From the NCBI RefSeq assembly GCF_018613695.1, contig NZ_JAGGPR010000003.1, forward strand, positions 124,001 through 188,000: a stretch of 64,000 nucleotides of DNA. The letters are read 5' to 3'. Every line of letters starts with the position of its first letter. Position 1 is the first letter of the stretch. The notes beneath the pieces are model-generated. The model was not told where the DNA came from and searched no databases. It was given only the letters and a program-made list of their open reading frames with translations. A program made the position numbers and the translations under genes. Origin of the DNA: Arthrobacter sp. ISL-95 (lineage in GTDB: Bacteria > Actinomycetota > Actinomycetes > Actinomycetales > Micrococcaceae). Shown here in pieces: positions 57,266 through 64,000 of the stretch.

Positions 57266-57658
57266 ATGACCATCGTGGTGGGATACGTCCCCACACCGGA
57301 AGGCGAAGCGGCGTTGACGCAAGCCATCGCCGAGGCCAAGAAAAGCAACGACACCCTGCTGGTCATCAACTCCTCCAAGGGCGACGCCCTGGTGGATAAC
57401 CGGTACGCCCAGGAGCCGGACATCCAGAGCATCGAGGAGCGGCTGGCTGACCAGGGCATCCAGCACATCATCAAGCAACCGGTCCGGGGCCACGACGCAG
57501 CAGCCGAGGTCCTGGACGCCGCCGATGACAATGACGCCGCACTGATTGTCATTGGCCTTCGCCGCCGCAGCCCGGTGGGCAAGCTCATCATGGGCAGCGT
57601 CTCCCAACGGATCCTGCTGGAGGCAGACTGCCCGGTACTGGCGGTCAAAGCGGAGTAG
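57266..57658 (+). CDS. Universal stress protein (UspA family)
   Basis: A 130-residue Usp-fold protein. The start is IVVGYVPTPEGEAALTQAIA; the ATP-binding motif GLRRRSPVGKLIMGSVSQR fits G-2X-G-9X-G(S/T) spacing, and ADCPVLAVK ends the fold. AAGGAG is 8 nt before the ATG, 41 bp after tctA. Usp genes often follow TctCBA operons in actinobacteria. It may modulate the transporter; role unproven. Confidence 0.93.
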   Translation: MTIVVGYVPTPEGEAALTQAIAEAKKSNDTLLVINSSKGDALVDNRYAQEPDIQSIEERLADQGIQHIIKQPVRGHDAAAEVLDAADDNDAALIVIGLRRRSPVGKLIMGSVSQRILLEADCPVLAVKAE

Positions 57659-57675
57659 CAGGAGTTTTTGTACAG

Positions 57676-57710
57676 CTAATGCCCCTAAGATTCGTTCTTG
57701 GGGGCATTAG
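57676..57710 (+). terminator. Terminator after the tct-usp operon
   Basis: CTAATGCCCCTAAGA (57676-57690) pairs with the sequence ending GGGGCATTAG at 57710 through a nearly perfect stem with a TTCG-type loop. CGTCCAAAAAACTC follows and AGTTTTTGTAC precedes, so T tracts are found in both orientations at weak strength. It ends 27 bp before the GNAT gene. Confidence 0.8.
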
Positions 57711-57737
57711 CGTCCAAAAAACTCGCAAAGGGGCCAC

Positions 57738-58268
57738 GTGACTGAAACAATCCGCACTGCAACAACGCACGACGCCGGGAAGCTGGCCGAGCTTGCCGCC
57801 ATCACCTTTCCGCTGGCCTGCCCGCCCGGCTCCTCACCGGCGGATATCCAGGCGCACTTGGACAAGACGCTGAGCGAAGTCAACTTTAAGGGTTACCTCG
57901 CCGACGCCAACATCACCGTTCTGGTGCTCGACGACGACGGGCAGCTGAATGGGTACACCCTGCTGATTGCCAAGCCGGCCAGTGACCCGGACGTCGCCTC
58001 CGTGCTGTCCGCTCTCCCCTCCACCGAGCTGAGCAAGTGCTACGTCCACCCGGAGCACCACGGCAAGGGCGCCGCATCGCGGCTCATCCAGGCGTCGTTG
58101 TCCAATGCTGCAGACAAGGGCGCCTCCGGGGTGTGGCTCGGCGTCAACAGCGAGAACGCCAAAGCCATCCGCTTCTACGAGAAGAACGGTTTCCAACGGG
58201 TAGGCACAAAGTCCTTCAAGCTCGGCAACACCGTGGAACACGACTACGTGATGGAACACCGCCTCTAA
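57738..58268 (+). CDS. GNAT family N-acetyltransferase
   Basis: A 176-residue acetyltransferase starting at GTG with GGGG upstream. The acetyl-CoA loop CYVHPEHHGKGAASRLIQAS (V-x-P-x-x-x-G-x-G-x-A) and AKAIRFYEKNGFQRVGTKSF at motif B are intact. The N-terminal half (RTATTHDAGKLAELAAITFP) fits RimI-like members. Substrate unknown. It is followed by a convergent gene only 5 bp away. Confidence 0.9.
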   Translation: MTETIRTATTHDAGKLAELAAITFPLACPPGSSPADIQAHLDKTLSEVNFKGYLADANITVLVLDDDGQLNGYTLLIAKPASDPDVASVLSALPSTELSKCYVHPEHHGKGAASRLIQASLSNAADKGASGVWLGVNSENAKAIRFYEKNGFQRVGTKSFKLGNTVEHDYVMEHRL

Positions 58269-58273
58269 AAACG

Positions 58274-60406
58274 CTAGCCGAACAAATCCCCCGTCAATGG
58301 CGGCCGCGGATCGGACCTCAACTCCAGCCCGGCGGGTAGTCCTGTCACATTCCCTGAAGAACCGGACGCCTGAATGGTGATCCTTGAGCGCCCCAGCAGC
58401 ACGTTGTCCGCCCGAAACTCTCCGAAGGAGTCCGGCAGGATCGGCGCCAGGTGCAGCACGTTCCGGGTGAAGTCCGGATCGAACCGCAACAGGATCCTGG
58501 CGAGTTGGATGGGCGCCGCAGCGGCCCACGCTTGAGGGGAACACGCCGTCGGATACGGGACCGGCTCCGCGAAGTCGCTGCGGTCAAAGCCGCAGAACAA
58601 CTCCGGAAGCTGACCGCCGAAGTACTCGGCGGCGTCGAACAGTCCGCTCGCTACCCGGCTGGCTTCCTTCACGAAGCCGTACCGCATGAGTCCCGTGGCG
58701 GCGAGCGCGGTGTCGTGGGGCCAGACGGAGCCGTTGTGGTAGCTGACGGGGTTGTACGCGCCCATGTCCGAGCCCAGGGTGCGGATGCCCCAGCCGGTGA
58801 ACATTTCGGGTGACATCAGTCGTTCGGCCACCAGTGGCGCCTTGTCCTCGTCCACGATTCCCACCCACAGGCAGTGCCCCATGTTGGACGTGCAGGAGTC
58901 CACGGGCTTCTTGTCCTTGTCCAGCGCCAGAGCAAAATAGCCCCGGTCCGGGAGCCAGAAGGCCTCGTTGAAGGCGGTTTTGAGCTTTTCGGCGCGGTCC
59001 GCGCAGCGGCGTTCGACTGCGGTGTCCCCCGCCGCCCGCGCCAACAGCGAACGTGCCACGTAAGCCGCGTAGGCGTAGGCCTGCACTTCGCACAGCGCGA
59101 TGGGGGTTTCCGCCATCCGGCCATCGGCGAAGTTGATGCCATCCCAGGAGTCCTTCCAGCCCTGGTTCACCAGTCCGTGCGCGTTAGGCCGCTGGTACTC
59201 GATGAAGCCGTCGCCGTCGCGGTCCCCGTACTGTTCCATCCATTCGATGGCGCGGTCTGCATGTGGCAGGAGGGAGTCGATGATGTCCGCTCCGAGGCCC
59301 CAGCGGCTGAGTTCGCCAAGGGTGGAGACGAACAGGGGTGTGGCGTCGGCTGTTCCGTAGTAGGCCGTCCCGCCCAAGGCGAGTCCTGCCGTAACCCCGA
59401 GCCGCACCTCGTGGGGCATGCGCCCAGGCTCTTCCTCGGAGTCCGCGTCCACTTTGCTGCCTTGCAGTGTTGCCAAAGTCTGCAAGGTTCCGGCTGCCAG
59501 GTTGGGATCCACCATGAGCGACATGTAGGAGGCCAGCAGCGAGTCGCGGCCGAACAAGGCCATAAACCACGGCGCGCCTGCGGCCACCGCGGCGCGTCCT
59601 GGATGCGCGGGGTCGAAGATCCGCAGCGAACCAAGATCACGTTGGCTCTTTTCCAAGACTTCTTCCACATTGCTGTCGGTCACGGAGATCCGGGGAACAT
59701 GTTCTTCCCAGGCAGCGTGGCGGCGAACGCCCGGAGTGTGGTGCAGCGGTGTGGTTTCGGTGAAGGGTTCCTGCGGTCCTTCGCCATTGGTCAACGGGAT
59801 GGCGATGACGCTGGTGGTCCATTGGCTCCGGGCGGGGATGGTCACCTGGAATCTCAGTCCTTCATCGGAGACCTTTGCTCCGGAGGCCCTGAAAGCCACT
59901 CCCCTGCGCTGGCTGGAGTGCAGGGACTCGATGTGCAGCTCTTTCTTATGCGCTTTCTTGGAAGGTGGGCCGGCTTTGTTGGTACGGCCGCCTTTGACGT
60001 CGAAGAGGTCCGCGAGGTCGGCGTCGAGAAGCAGTTCAATCTCGCAGGGGGCGTCCTGTCCTGAATAGTTCCTGATGGTGATGTCGTCCCGCAGGCCGGC
60101 ACCCACGTGCCGTTGGTGCTGGACCACCAGCGGGCTGTCGAACCTGCCATCTGATGAGCAGGCCCTGCCGACGTACTCAGCCTGGAAGGCAGTAGGATTG
60201 CGGGCAACCAGCGGCTCCCTCAATGCACCGTTGACCCGCAGGATCCAACGCGAAACAATCCGCGTGTCCTGGTAGTAGGCACCTTGGGAACCACCTCCGT
60301 GGATGTCACCGGAGTGGGAGGAAATACAGAAGGACGAACCTTCCACCACGGTCACTGCACCAAGCTCCGACGCTCCGGCCTCAGTGTCTTCGTTCCATGC
60401 AGTCAT
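58274..60406 (-). CDS. Glycogen-debranching-enzyme-like protein (GDE_N_bis + (alpha/alpha)6 barrel)
   Basis: A 710-residue enzyme. The N-terminal beta domain has SSFCISSHSGDIHGGGSQGA and GAYYQDTRIVSRWIL. The catalytic barrel has WFMALFGRDSLLASYMSLMV (the acidic residue cluster), GDGFIEYQRPNAHGLVNQGW, KDSWDGI, and YHNGSVWPHDTALAATGLMR. This family includes amylo-alpha-1,6-glucosidase-like and trehalase-like enzymes. The ATG at 60406 (MTAWNEDTE) is used; upstream codons lack similarity. Precedes no promoter of its own: it lies 41 bp after the glycosyltransferase on the same strand, so the two form an operon. Confidence 0.88.
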   Translation of the reverse strand: MTAWNEDTEAGASELGAVTVVEGSSFCISSHSGDIHGGGSQGAYYQDTRIVSRWILRVNGALREPLVARNPTAFQAEYVGRACSSDGRFDSPLVVQHQRHVGAGLRDDITIRNYSGQDAPCEIELLLDADLADLFDVKGGRTNKAGPPSKKAHKKELHIESLHSSQRRGVAFRASGAKVSDEGLRFQVTIPARSQWTTSVIAIPLTNGEGPQEPFTETTPLHHTPGVRRHAAWEEHVPRISVTDSNVEEVLEKSQRDLGSLRIFDPAHPGRAAVAAGAPWFMALFGRDSLLASYMSLMVDPNLAAGTLQTLATLQGSKVDADSEEEPGRMPHEVRLGVTAGLALGGTAYYGTADATPLFVSTLGELSRWGLGADIIDSLLPHADRAIEWMEQYGDRDGDGFIEYQRPNAHGLVNQGWKDSWDGINFADGRMAETPIALCEVQAYAYAAYVARSLLARAAGDTAVERRCADRAEKLKTAFNEAFWLPDRGYFALALDKDKKPVDSCTSNMGHCLWVGIVDEDKAPLVAERLMSPEMFTGWGIRTLGSDMGAYNPVSYHNGSVWPHDTALAATGLMRYGFVKEASRVASGLFDAAEYFGGQLPELFCGFDRSDFAEPVPYPTACSPQAWAAAAPIQLARILLRFDPDFTRNVLHLAPILPDSFGEFRADNVLLGRSRITIQASGSSGNVTGLPAGLELRSDPRPPLTGDLFG

Positions 60407-60447
60407 GGCCGACAGGCCTCCTCCGGGGTGCTCCTTGAGGTTAGCCC

Positions 60448-61521
60448 TTACAGGGCTTGCCTCTGATTCTCTTGCAACAGGTCCCCGCCGGGAAGAGGCC
60501 GACCCCGGAATTGTTCGATGACCCTGGCGTAGAAATCCAGGTGATCCGCTGCCATGCGTTGCGAGCTGAAGGATTTTTCCACGGATCGCCTGCAAGCATC
60601 ACGGCTCAGGTCCGGGATGCGGCCCACGCACTCCACCAGTTCGCCGGTGGACGCCACAAAACCGGTGACACCGTGCCTGACGATTTCCGGCGCGGCCCCT
60701 ATGGGCGTGGCCAGAACGGGGGTTCCAGTGGCAAGTGCTTCGATCATCACCAGCCCGAAGGGTTCGTGCCACTGAATGGGGTTGAGCAGGGCCATCGCAT
60801 CGCCCATCAACTCGTATTTCTCGGGATCAGAGAGTTCGCCCAGGAACTCTTCGTTGATTCCCATAGCGGGCTGCACCACATCATGGAAGTAGGCCAGTTC
60901 GTCCGGTGCGTGCATCTTTGCCGCGATCCGCAGGGGGACGTCCGCTGCCCGCGCTATTTCCACTGCTTCCATGAGTCCCTTGTCCGGGCACATCCTCCCC
61001 ACGAAGCAGACGTATCCCCCGGCGCCCCGGCCGAGGCTCACAGCGGAGAGGTCGATCCCGTGATGGATGACGGCGGAAATCTCCAGATCTTGAATCCTGC
61101 TGCACTGATCGTGGGAAATGGCGATGATGCCGGTGTCCTGCGCCATGTCCCGGTACAGCGGCGCATAGATGGGCGACAAAGTTCCGTGAATAGTAGTGAC
61201 TACGGGAATTCCGGGTGGCCTGTGGGCATAGAGCGGGCCGGCCAAGGTGTGGTCGTGGATGATGTCCACATCCCGCAGTTCCGAGTAGGCCTTGATGATG
61301 TGGCCCAGCTCGCTGAAAGCCTGTCCCAGGTCCTCCGGCGCAGCCGGACCAAAACCGGGGACTTGAGGCACCGGGCACGTGCTGTCCGCTGCCGTCGCCA
61401 GCAGGACGTCGTGGCCGGCGTCGGACAAGGCCCGTGCCAACGCATCCACCACACGCTCTGTTCCGCCGTATTTTTCGGGCGGTACGGTAAACCAAGGTCC
61501 AACAATGAGTCCGATTCGCAC
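60448..61521 (-). CDS. Glycosyltransferase family 4 (GT-B)
   Basis: A 357-residue cytosolic enzyme. The N-terminal Rossmann domain begins VRIGLIVGPWFTVPPEKYGG; HIIKAYSELRDVDIIHDHTL and HHGIDLSAVS follow. The donor-binding motif is EPFGLVMIEALATGTPVLAT with GAAPEIVRHGVTGFV. Such enzymes transfer sugars from NDP-sugars. A GTG start at 61521 (near AGAAGA) fits the domain start; the longer frame adds 29 non-conserved residues. First gene before the debranching-like enzyme, possibly in trehalose/glycogen-like or compatible-solute metabolism. Confidence 0.92.
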   Translation of the reverse strand: MRIGLIVGPWFTVPPEKYGGTERVVDALARALSDAGHDVLLATAADSTCPVPQVPGFGPAAPEDLGQAFSELGHIIKAYSELRDVDIIHDHTLAGPLYAHRPPGIPVVTTIHGTLSPIYAPLYRDMAQDTGIIAISHDQCSRIQDLEISAVIHHGIDLSAVSLGRGAGGYVCFVGRMCPDKGLMEAVEIARAADVPLRIAAKMHAPDELAYFHDVVQPAMGINEEFLGELSDPEKYELMGDAMALLNPIQWHEPFGLVMIEALATGTPVLATPIGAAPEIVRHGVTGFVASTGELVECVGRIPDLSRDACRRSVEKSFSSQRMAADHLDFYARVIEQFRGRPLPGGDLLQENQRQAL

Positions 61522-61679
61522 AAGGTCTTCTCTGTATAAACCCCCAACCCAAAGGCTGTCTGCATAACCTGCTTCCAACATATTCTTGGCCGCAACCCAC
61601 GGCAACACCTTTTAGCTGAGTGAGCAAAGTAACAGCGCGCTCCCGGAATGTGGTGCCACGTCAGGGCGTTGACGCCAGC

Positions 61680-62378
61680 ATGAAGATTGAGATCTGGTCA
61701 GACGTCGCCTGTCCGTGGTGCTACATCGGCAAGCGCCGTTTCGAGACCGCCCTGGCACAGTTCCCGCACCGCGATTCGGTAGACATCGAGTGGAAGAGCT
61801 ACCAGCTGGACCCCTCCCTCCCGGAGCACTACGACGGCACGGAGCTGGACTACCTGAGCAAGCGCAAGGGCATGGCTCCTGAGCAAGTCAAGCAAATGTT
61901 CGCCCATGTCACTGAGACCGGCAAGGGTGAAGGCCTGGACTACCACTTTGACAAGGTGGTGGTGGCCAACAGTTTCACAGCCCACCGCCTCATTCACCTT
62001 GCCGCCGCCCACGGACGCCAGGATGCCGCCAAGGAACGGCTGCTGAGCGACCACTTTGAGCACGGCAAGGACATCGGCAACCAGGAGTACCTCGCAGAAC
62101 TTGGCGCCGCCCTTGAGTTGCCTGCCGATGAGGTGGCCGAACTCTTCACTTCCGACAAATACGCGGAAGAGGTCACCGCGGACATCAACGAGGCCCGCGC
62201 CATCGGCGTCACCGGGGTCCCGTTCTTCGTGATCGATCGCAAGTACGGCATCTCCGGCGCCCAGCCCGCCGATCTTTTCAGCGAAGCACTGAACCAGGCA
62301 TGGCAGGAAGCCAACCCGCTCATCCCGGTAGGTGCTTCCGACGCCGAGGCCTGCGGCCCGGACGGCTGCGCCGTCTAA
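61680..62378 (+). CDS. DsbA family oxidoreductase (FrnE-like)
   Basis: A 232-residue thioredoxin-fold protein starting MKIEIWSDVACPWCYIGKRR with the CPWC redox site at residues 11-14, an inserted helical domain, and the cis-Pro loop GVTGVPFFVIDRKYGISGAQ. The C terminus has two extra cysteines (ACGPDGCAV) as in Deinococcus FrnE-type proteins. No signal peptide, so cytosolic disulphide chemistry is expected. Upstream in-frame codons exist but do not match the family. Confidence 0.93.
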   Translation: MKIEIWSDVACPWCYIGKRRFETALAQFPHRDSVDIEWKSYQLDPSLPEHYDGTELDYLSKRKGMAPEQVKQMFAHVTETGKGEGLDYHFDKVVVANSFTAHRLIHLAAAHGRQDAAKERLLSDHFEHGKDIGNQEYLAELGAALELPADEVAELFTSDKYAEEVTADINEARAIGVTGVPFFVIDRKYGISGAQPADLFSEALNQAWQEANPLIPVGASDAEACGPDGCAV

Positions 62379-62401
62379 GTAGCCCCCGCCGTCGTACCTT
62401 C

Positions 62402-62471
62402 ACCCAAGTAAGTCGCAGCAGAGCGCGTTTTGAACCCTCAAAACGCGCTCTGCTGCGACTCAGTTGGGTAC
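62402..62471. terminator. Very long perfect hairpin between convergent genes
   Basis: Positions 62412-62433 pair perfectly with 62438-62459 (22 bp) across an ACCC loop. The stem continues outwards with two mismatches (ACCCAAGTAA against its counterpart ending TTGGGT), giving about 32 paired positions. It sits between the dsbA stop and the GH51 stop, so a bidirectional terminator is likely, but there is no T tract. Perfect stems this long are also typical of folded mobile elements. Confidence 0.8.
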
Positions 62472-62475
62472 GAGG

Positions 62476-64000
62476 CTAGGCCTTCACCACGTCAAGCTCG
62501 ACGACGGCCCAAGACAGGGCGGGCAGCGTCAGGCGGAGTTCCGACCCAGTCGCCTTCACACCTTCCAGAGCCGTCAAGCCAACGCGGCCCGGCTGATCCT
62601 GGCTGTTGATGGTCAAACGGTCGCCGCCTTCGGGGATCTCCAGAACTTCAGCGCGGAGCACCTGGCGGGCGTCGAAACCGCGCAAGGAAACCTCGACGTC
62701 GGCGGCTTCTTCCAAGCCGCGGTTCGCGAAGAACAGTGCCACGCGGCCCGTTTCCTCGTTCCAGGTGGCGCTGACATCCACCAGGTCGGTGTCGCCGAAC
62801 CGTGCATTCGAGTACTTGTCCGAATCCACTGAGAGCCTCAGGATCTGGCCCTTGGCGAGCTCGGCCATCCGTGCGAACGGGTGGAAGATGGTCTGCTTCC
62901 AGGCTGGTCCGTTTTCTTCCGAGAGGATCGGCGCGATCACGTTGACCAGTTGCGCCTGGTTGGCAATTTTCACGCGATCGCCGTGGCGGAGCAGCGAGTT
63001 GAGCAGCGTTCCCACCACCACGGCGTCCGTCACGTTGTACTTGTCCTCGATCACGCGGGGGTGCTCGCGCCATCCGGCCTTGGCCACGTTGTGCGGCTGA
63101 TCCTCGGTGTCCAGGCCGCGCTGGTACCAGACGTTCCACTCATCGAAGGACAGGTTGATGTGCTTCTTGTGCTTGCCCTTGGCGCGAACGGCGTCCGCAG
63201 TGGCGATCACTGATTCGATGAAGTAGTCGGTGTCGACGGCGGAAGCCAGGAAGCTACCGACGTCGCCTTCGTGTTCCTGGTAGTAGGCGTGGAGGGAAAC
63301 GTAGTCCACCTCATCGTAGGTGTGGGTGAGGACGGTCTGCTCCCACGCCCCGAAGGTGGGCATGCTGGAACTGGAACTGCCACAGGCCACCAGCTCAAGC
63401 GAGGGGTCCACGAATCGCATGGCTTTGGCGGCTTCCTGCGCCAGCCGGCCGTACTCGTCGGCGGTTTTGTGGCCGATCTGCCACGGCCCGTCCAGCTCGT
63501 TGCCCAGGCACCAGAGCTTGATGTTGAACGGGTCCTTGTGGCCGTTCTTGGCGCGTAGATCGGACAGGTAGGTTCCGCCGGGATGGTTGGCGTACTCCAC
63601 AATCTCGCGGGCTGCATCCACTCCCCTGGTGCCCAGGTTGATGGCTTCCATGATTTCCGTGCCGGCCTGCTTGGACCAGTCCACAAACTCGTGCAGGCCA
63701 AAGGCGTTGGTCTCCACGGTGTGCCAGGCTCCGTCCAGCCTGCGGGGCCGTTCGCTGACGGGTCCGATCCCGTCTTCCCAGTTGTAGCCCGAGACGAAGT
63801 TGCCGCCCGGGTAGCGGATGACCGTGGCGCCGAGTTCCTTGACGAGCTTCATGACGTCTTGGCGGAAGCCGTTCTCGTCAGCCTCAGGGTGCCCGGGCTC
63901 GTAGATGCCGGTGTATACACAGCGGCCCATGTGCTCCACGAAGGAGCCGAAGAGTCGTCGGGGTACCTCGCCAATGGTGAAGTCGCGGTCGAGGGTGATG
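62476..64000 (-). CDS. Alpha-L-arabinofuranosidase, GH51 (partial, runs off right edge)
   Basis: The visible 508 codons cover almost the whole protein; the N-terminal few residues lie beyond 64000. The frame continues through the edge (TLDRDFTIGEVPRRLFGSFV). It has GRCVYTGIYEPGHPEADENG, GNELDGPWQIGHK with the acid/base Glu, INLSFDEWNVWYQRG with the nucleophile Glu, and a C-terminal beta domain. Releases arabinose from arabinoxylan/arabinan oligosaccharides in the cytosol (no signal peptide visible). Upstream context is outside the window. Confidence 0.95.
   Translation of the reverse strand, partial: ITLDRDFTIGEVPRRLFGSFVEHMGRCVYTGIYEPGHPEADENGFRQDVMKLVKELGATVIRYPGGNFVSGYNWEDGIGPVSERPRRLDGAWHTVETNAFGLHEFVDWSKQAGTEIMEAINLGTRGVDAAREIVEYANHPGGTYLSDLRAKNGHKDPFNIKLWCLGNELDGPWQIGHKTADEYGRLAQEAAKAMRFVDPSLELVACGSSSSSMPTFGAWEQTVLTHTYDEVDYVSLHAYYQEHEGDVGSFLASAVDTDYFIESVIATADAVRAKGKHKKHINLSFDEWNVWYQRGLDTEDQPHNVAKAGWREHPRVIEDKYNVTDAVVVGTLLNSLLRHGDRVKIANQAQLVNVIAPILSEENGPAWKQTIFHPFARMAELAKGQILRLSVDSDKYSNARFGDTDLVDVSATWNEETGRVALFFANRGLEEAADVEVSLRGFDARQVLRAEVLEIPEGGDRLTINSQDQPGRVGLTALEGVKATGSELRLTLPALSWAVVELDVVKA

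Noticed and set aside
58874..60064. Plus-strand open frame (396 codons) opposite the debranching-like gene
   Set aside because: Antisense shadow; Cys/Gly/Arg-rich translation typical of high-GC antisense frames.

Overview
This window looks like chromosomal DNA of a high-GC actinobacterium of the Arthrobacter group (Micrococcaceae; Arthrobacter, Paenarthrobacter or Pseudarthrobacter). The reasons are the strong G/C bias at third codon positions, GTG and TTG starts, a RamB regulator divergent from the glyoxylate-shunt genes, and the mix of actinobacterial families. No rRNA, tRNA, CRISPR array, insertion sequence or prophage is visible. The taxonomic call is inference; no marker gene is present.

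Layout. 1-3.5 kb: an Lrp/AsnC regulator (cut by the left edge) divergent from an amino acid permease, then a macrodomain hydrolase, a DedA membrane protein and a small frameshifted gene. 3.6-7.8 kb: PEP carboxylase, a small membrane protein and a frameshifted ATP-grasp gene. 7.9-10.5 kb: an ECF sigma factor fused to its own zinc-finger/membrane anti-sigma region, divergent from a frameshifted GGDEF-like gene. 10.7-18.7 kb: housekeeping and hypothetical genes (DUF1684, acyl-CoA dehydrogenase plus SDR, GH76, YdeI-like, VOC, degenerate Nudix, SRPBCC). 18.8-20.9 kb: a tRNA-guanine transglycosylase with unusual specificity residues facing a queuosine-precursor transporter. 21-23.8 kb: a TetR operon with two clear operators and a pair of tandem membrane paralogues. 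24.1-28.7 kb: a metabolite:H+ symporter followed by a response regulator, a histidine kinase and a TAXI solute-binding lipoprotein. 28.8-31.5 kb: thiD/pdxK, a cytochrome b-type membrane protein and a TetR. 31.7-36.8 kb: ramB, aceA and aceB. 37-45.4 kb: a CynX-type MFS protein, a ROK regulator and a six-gene oxidoreductase/isomerase operon. 45.6-46.7 kb: two truncated genes (M20 peptidase and L-serine dehydratase) joined at a deletion scar. 46.7-50 kb: ppsR and ppsA. 51.6-57.7 kb: a CitAB-type two-component system divergent from a tripartite tricarboxylate transporter plus a universal stress protein. 58-64 kb: glycogen-debranching-type enzyme, glycosyltransferase, DsbA/FrnE and a GH51 arabinofuranosidase cut by the right edge.

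How the genes fit together. Much of the window serves growth on organic acids and C2-C4 compounds: two carboxylate-type sensor/transport modules, the glyoxylate shunt under RamB, PEP carboxylase for anaplerosis, and PEP synthase with its regulatory kinase for gluconeogenesis. The six-gene operon at 39.8-45.4 kb has the enzyme-family content of the levoglucosan-type (3-oxidation, elimination, hydration, reduction) sugar pathway and is the best candidate for an interesting catabolic system.

Non-coding structure. A family of short repeats with a strict 32-33 bp period and the core GGGATGTGAGAGAGGG (or its complement) occurs at five places between 3.5 and 31.7 kb. There is also a foldback element between aceA and aceB, a near-perfect hairpin of 22 bp plus extensions at 62.4 kb, and three single-base frameshifts within 7 kb. 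The frameshifts are either local gene decay or sequencing errors.
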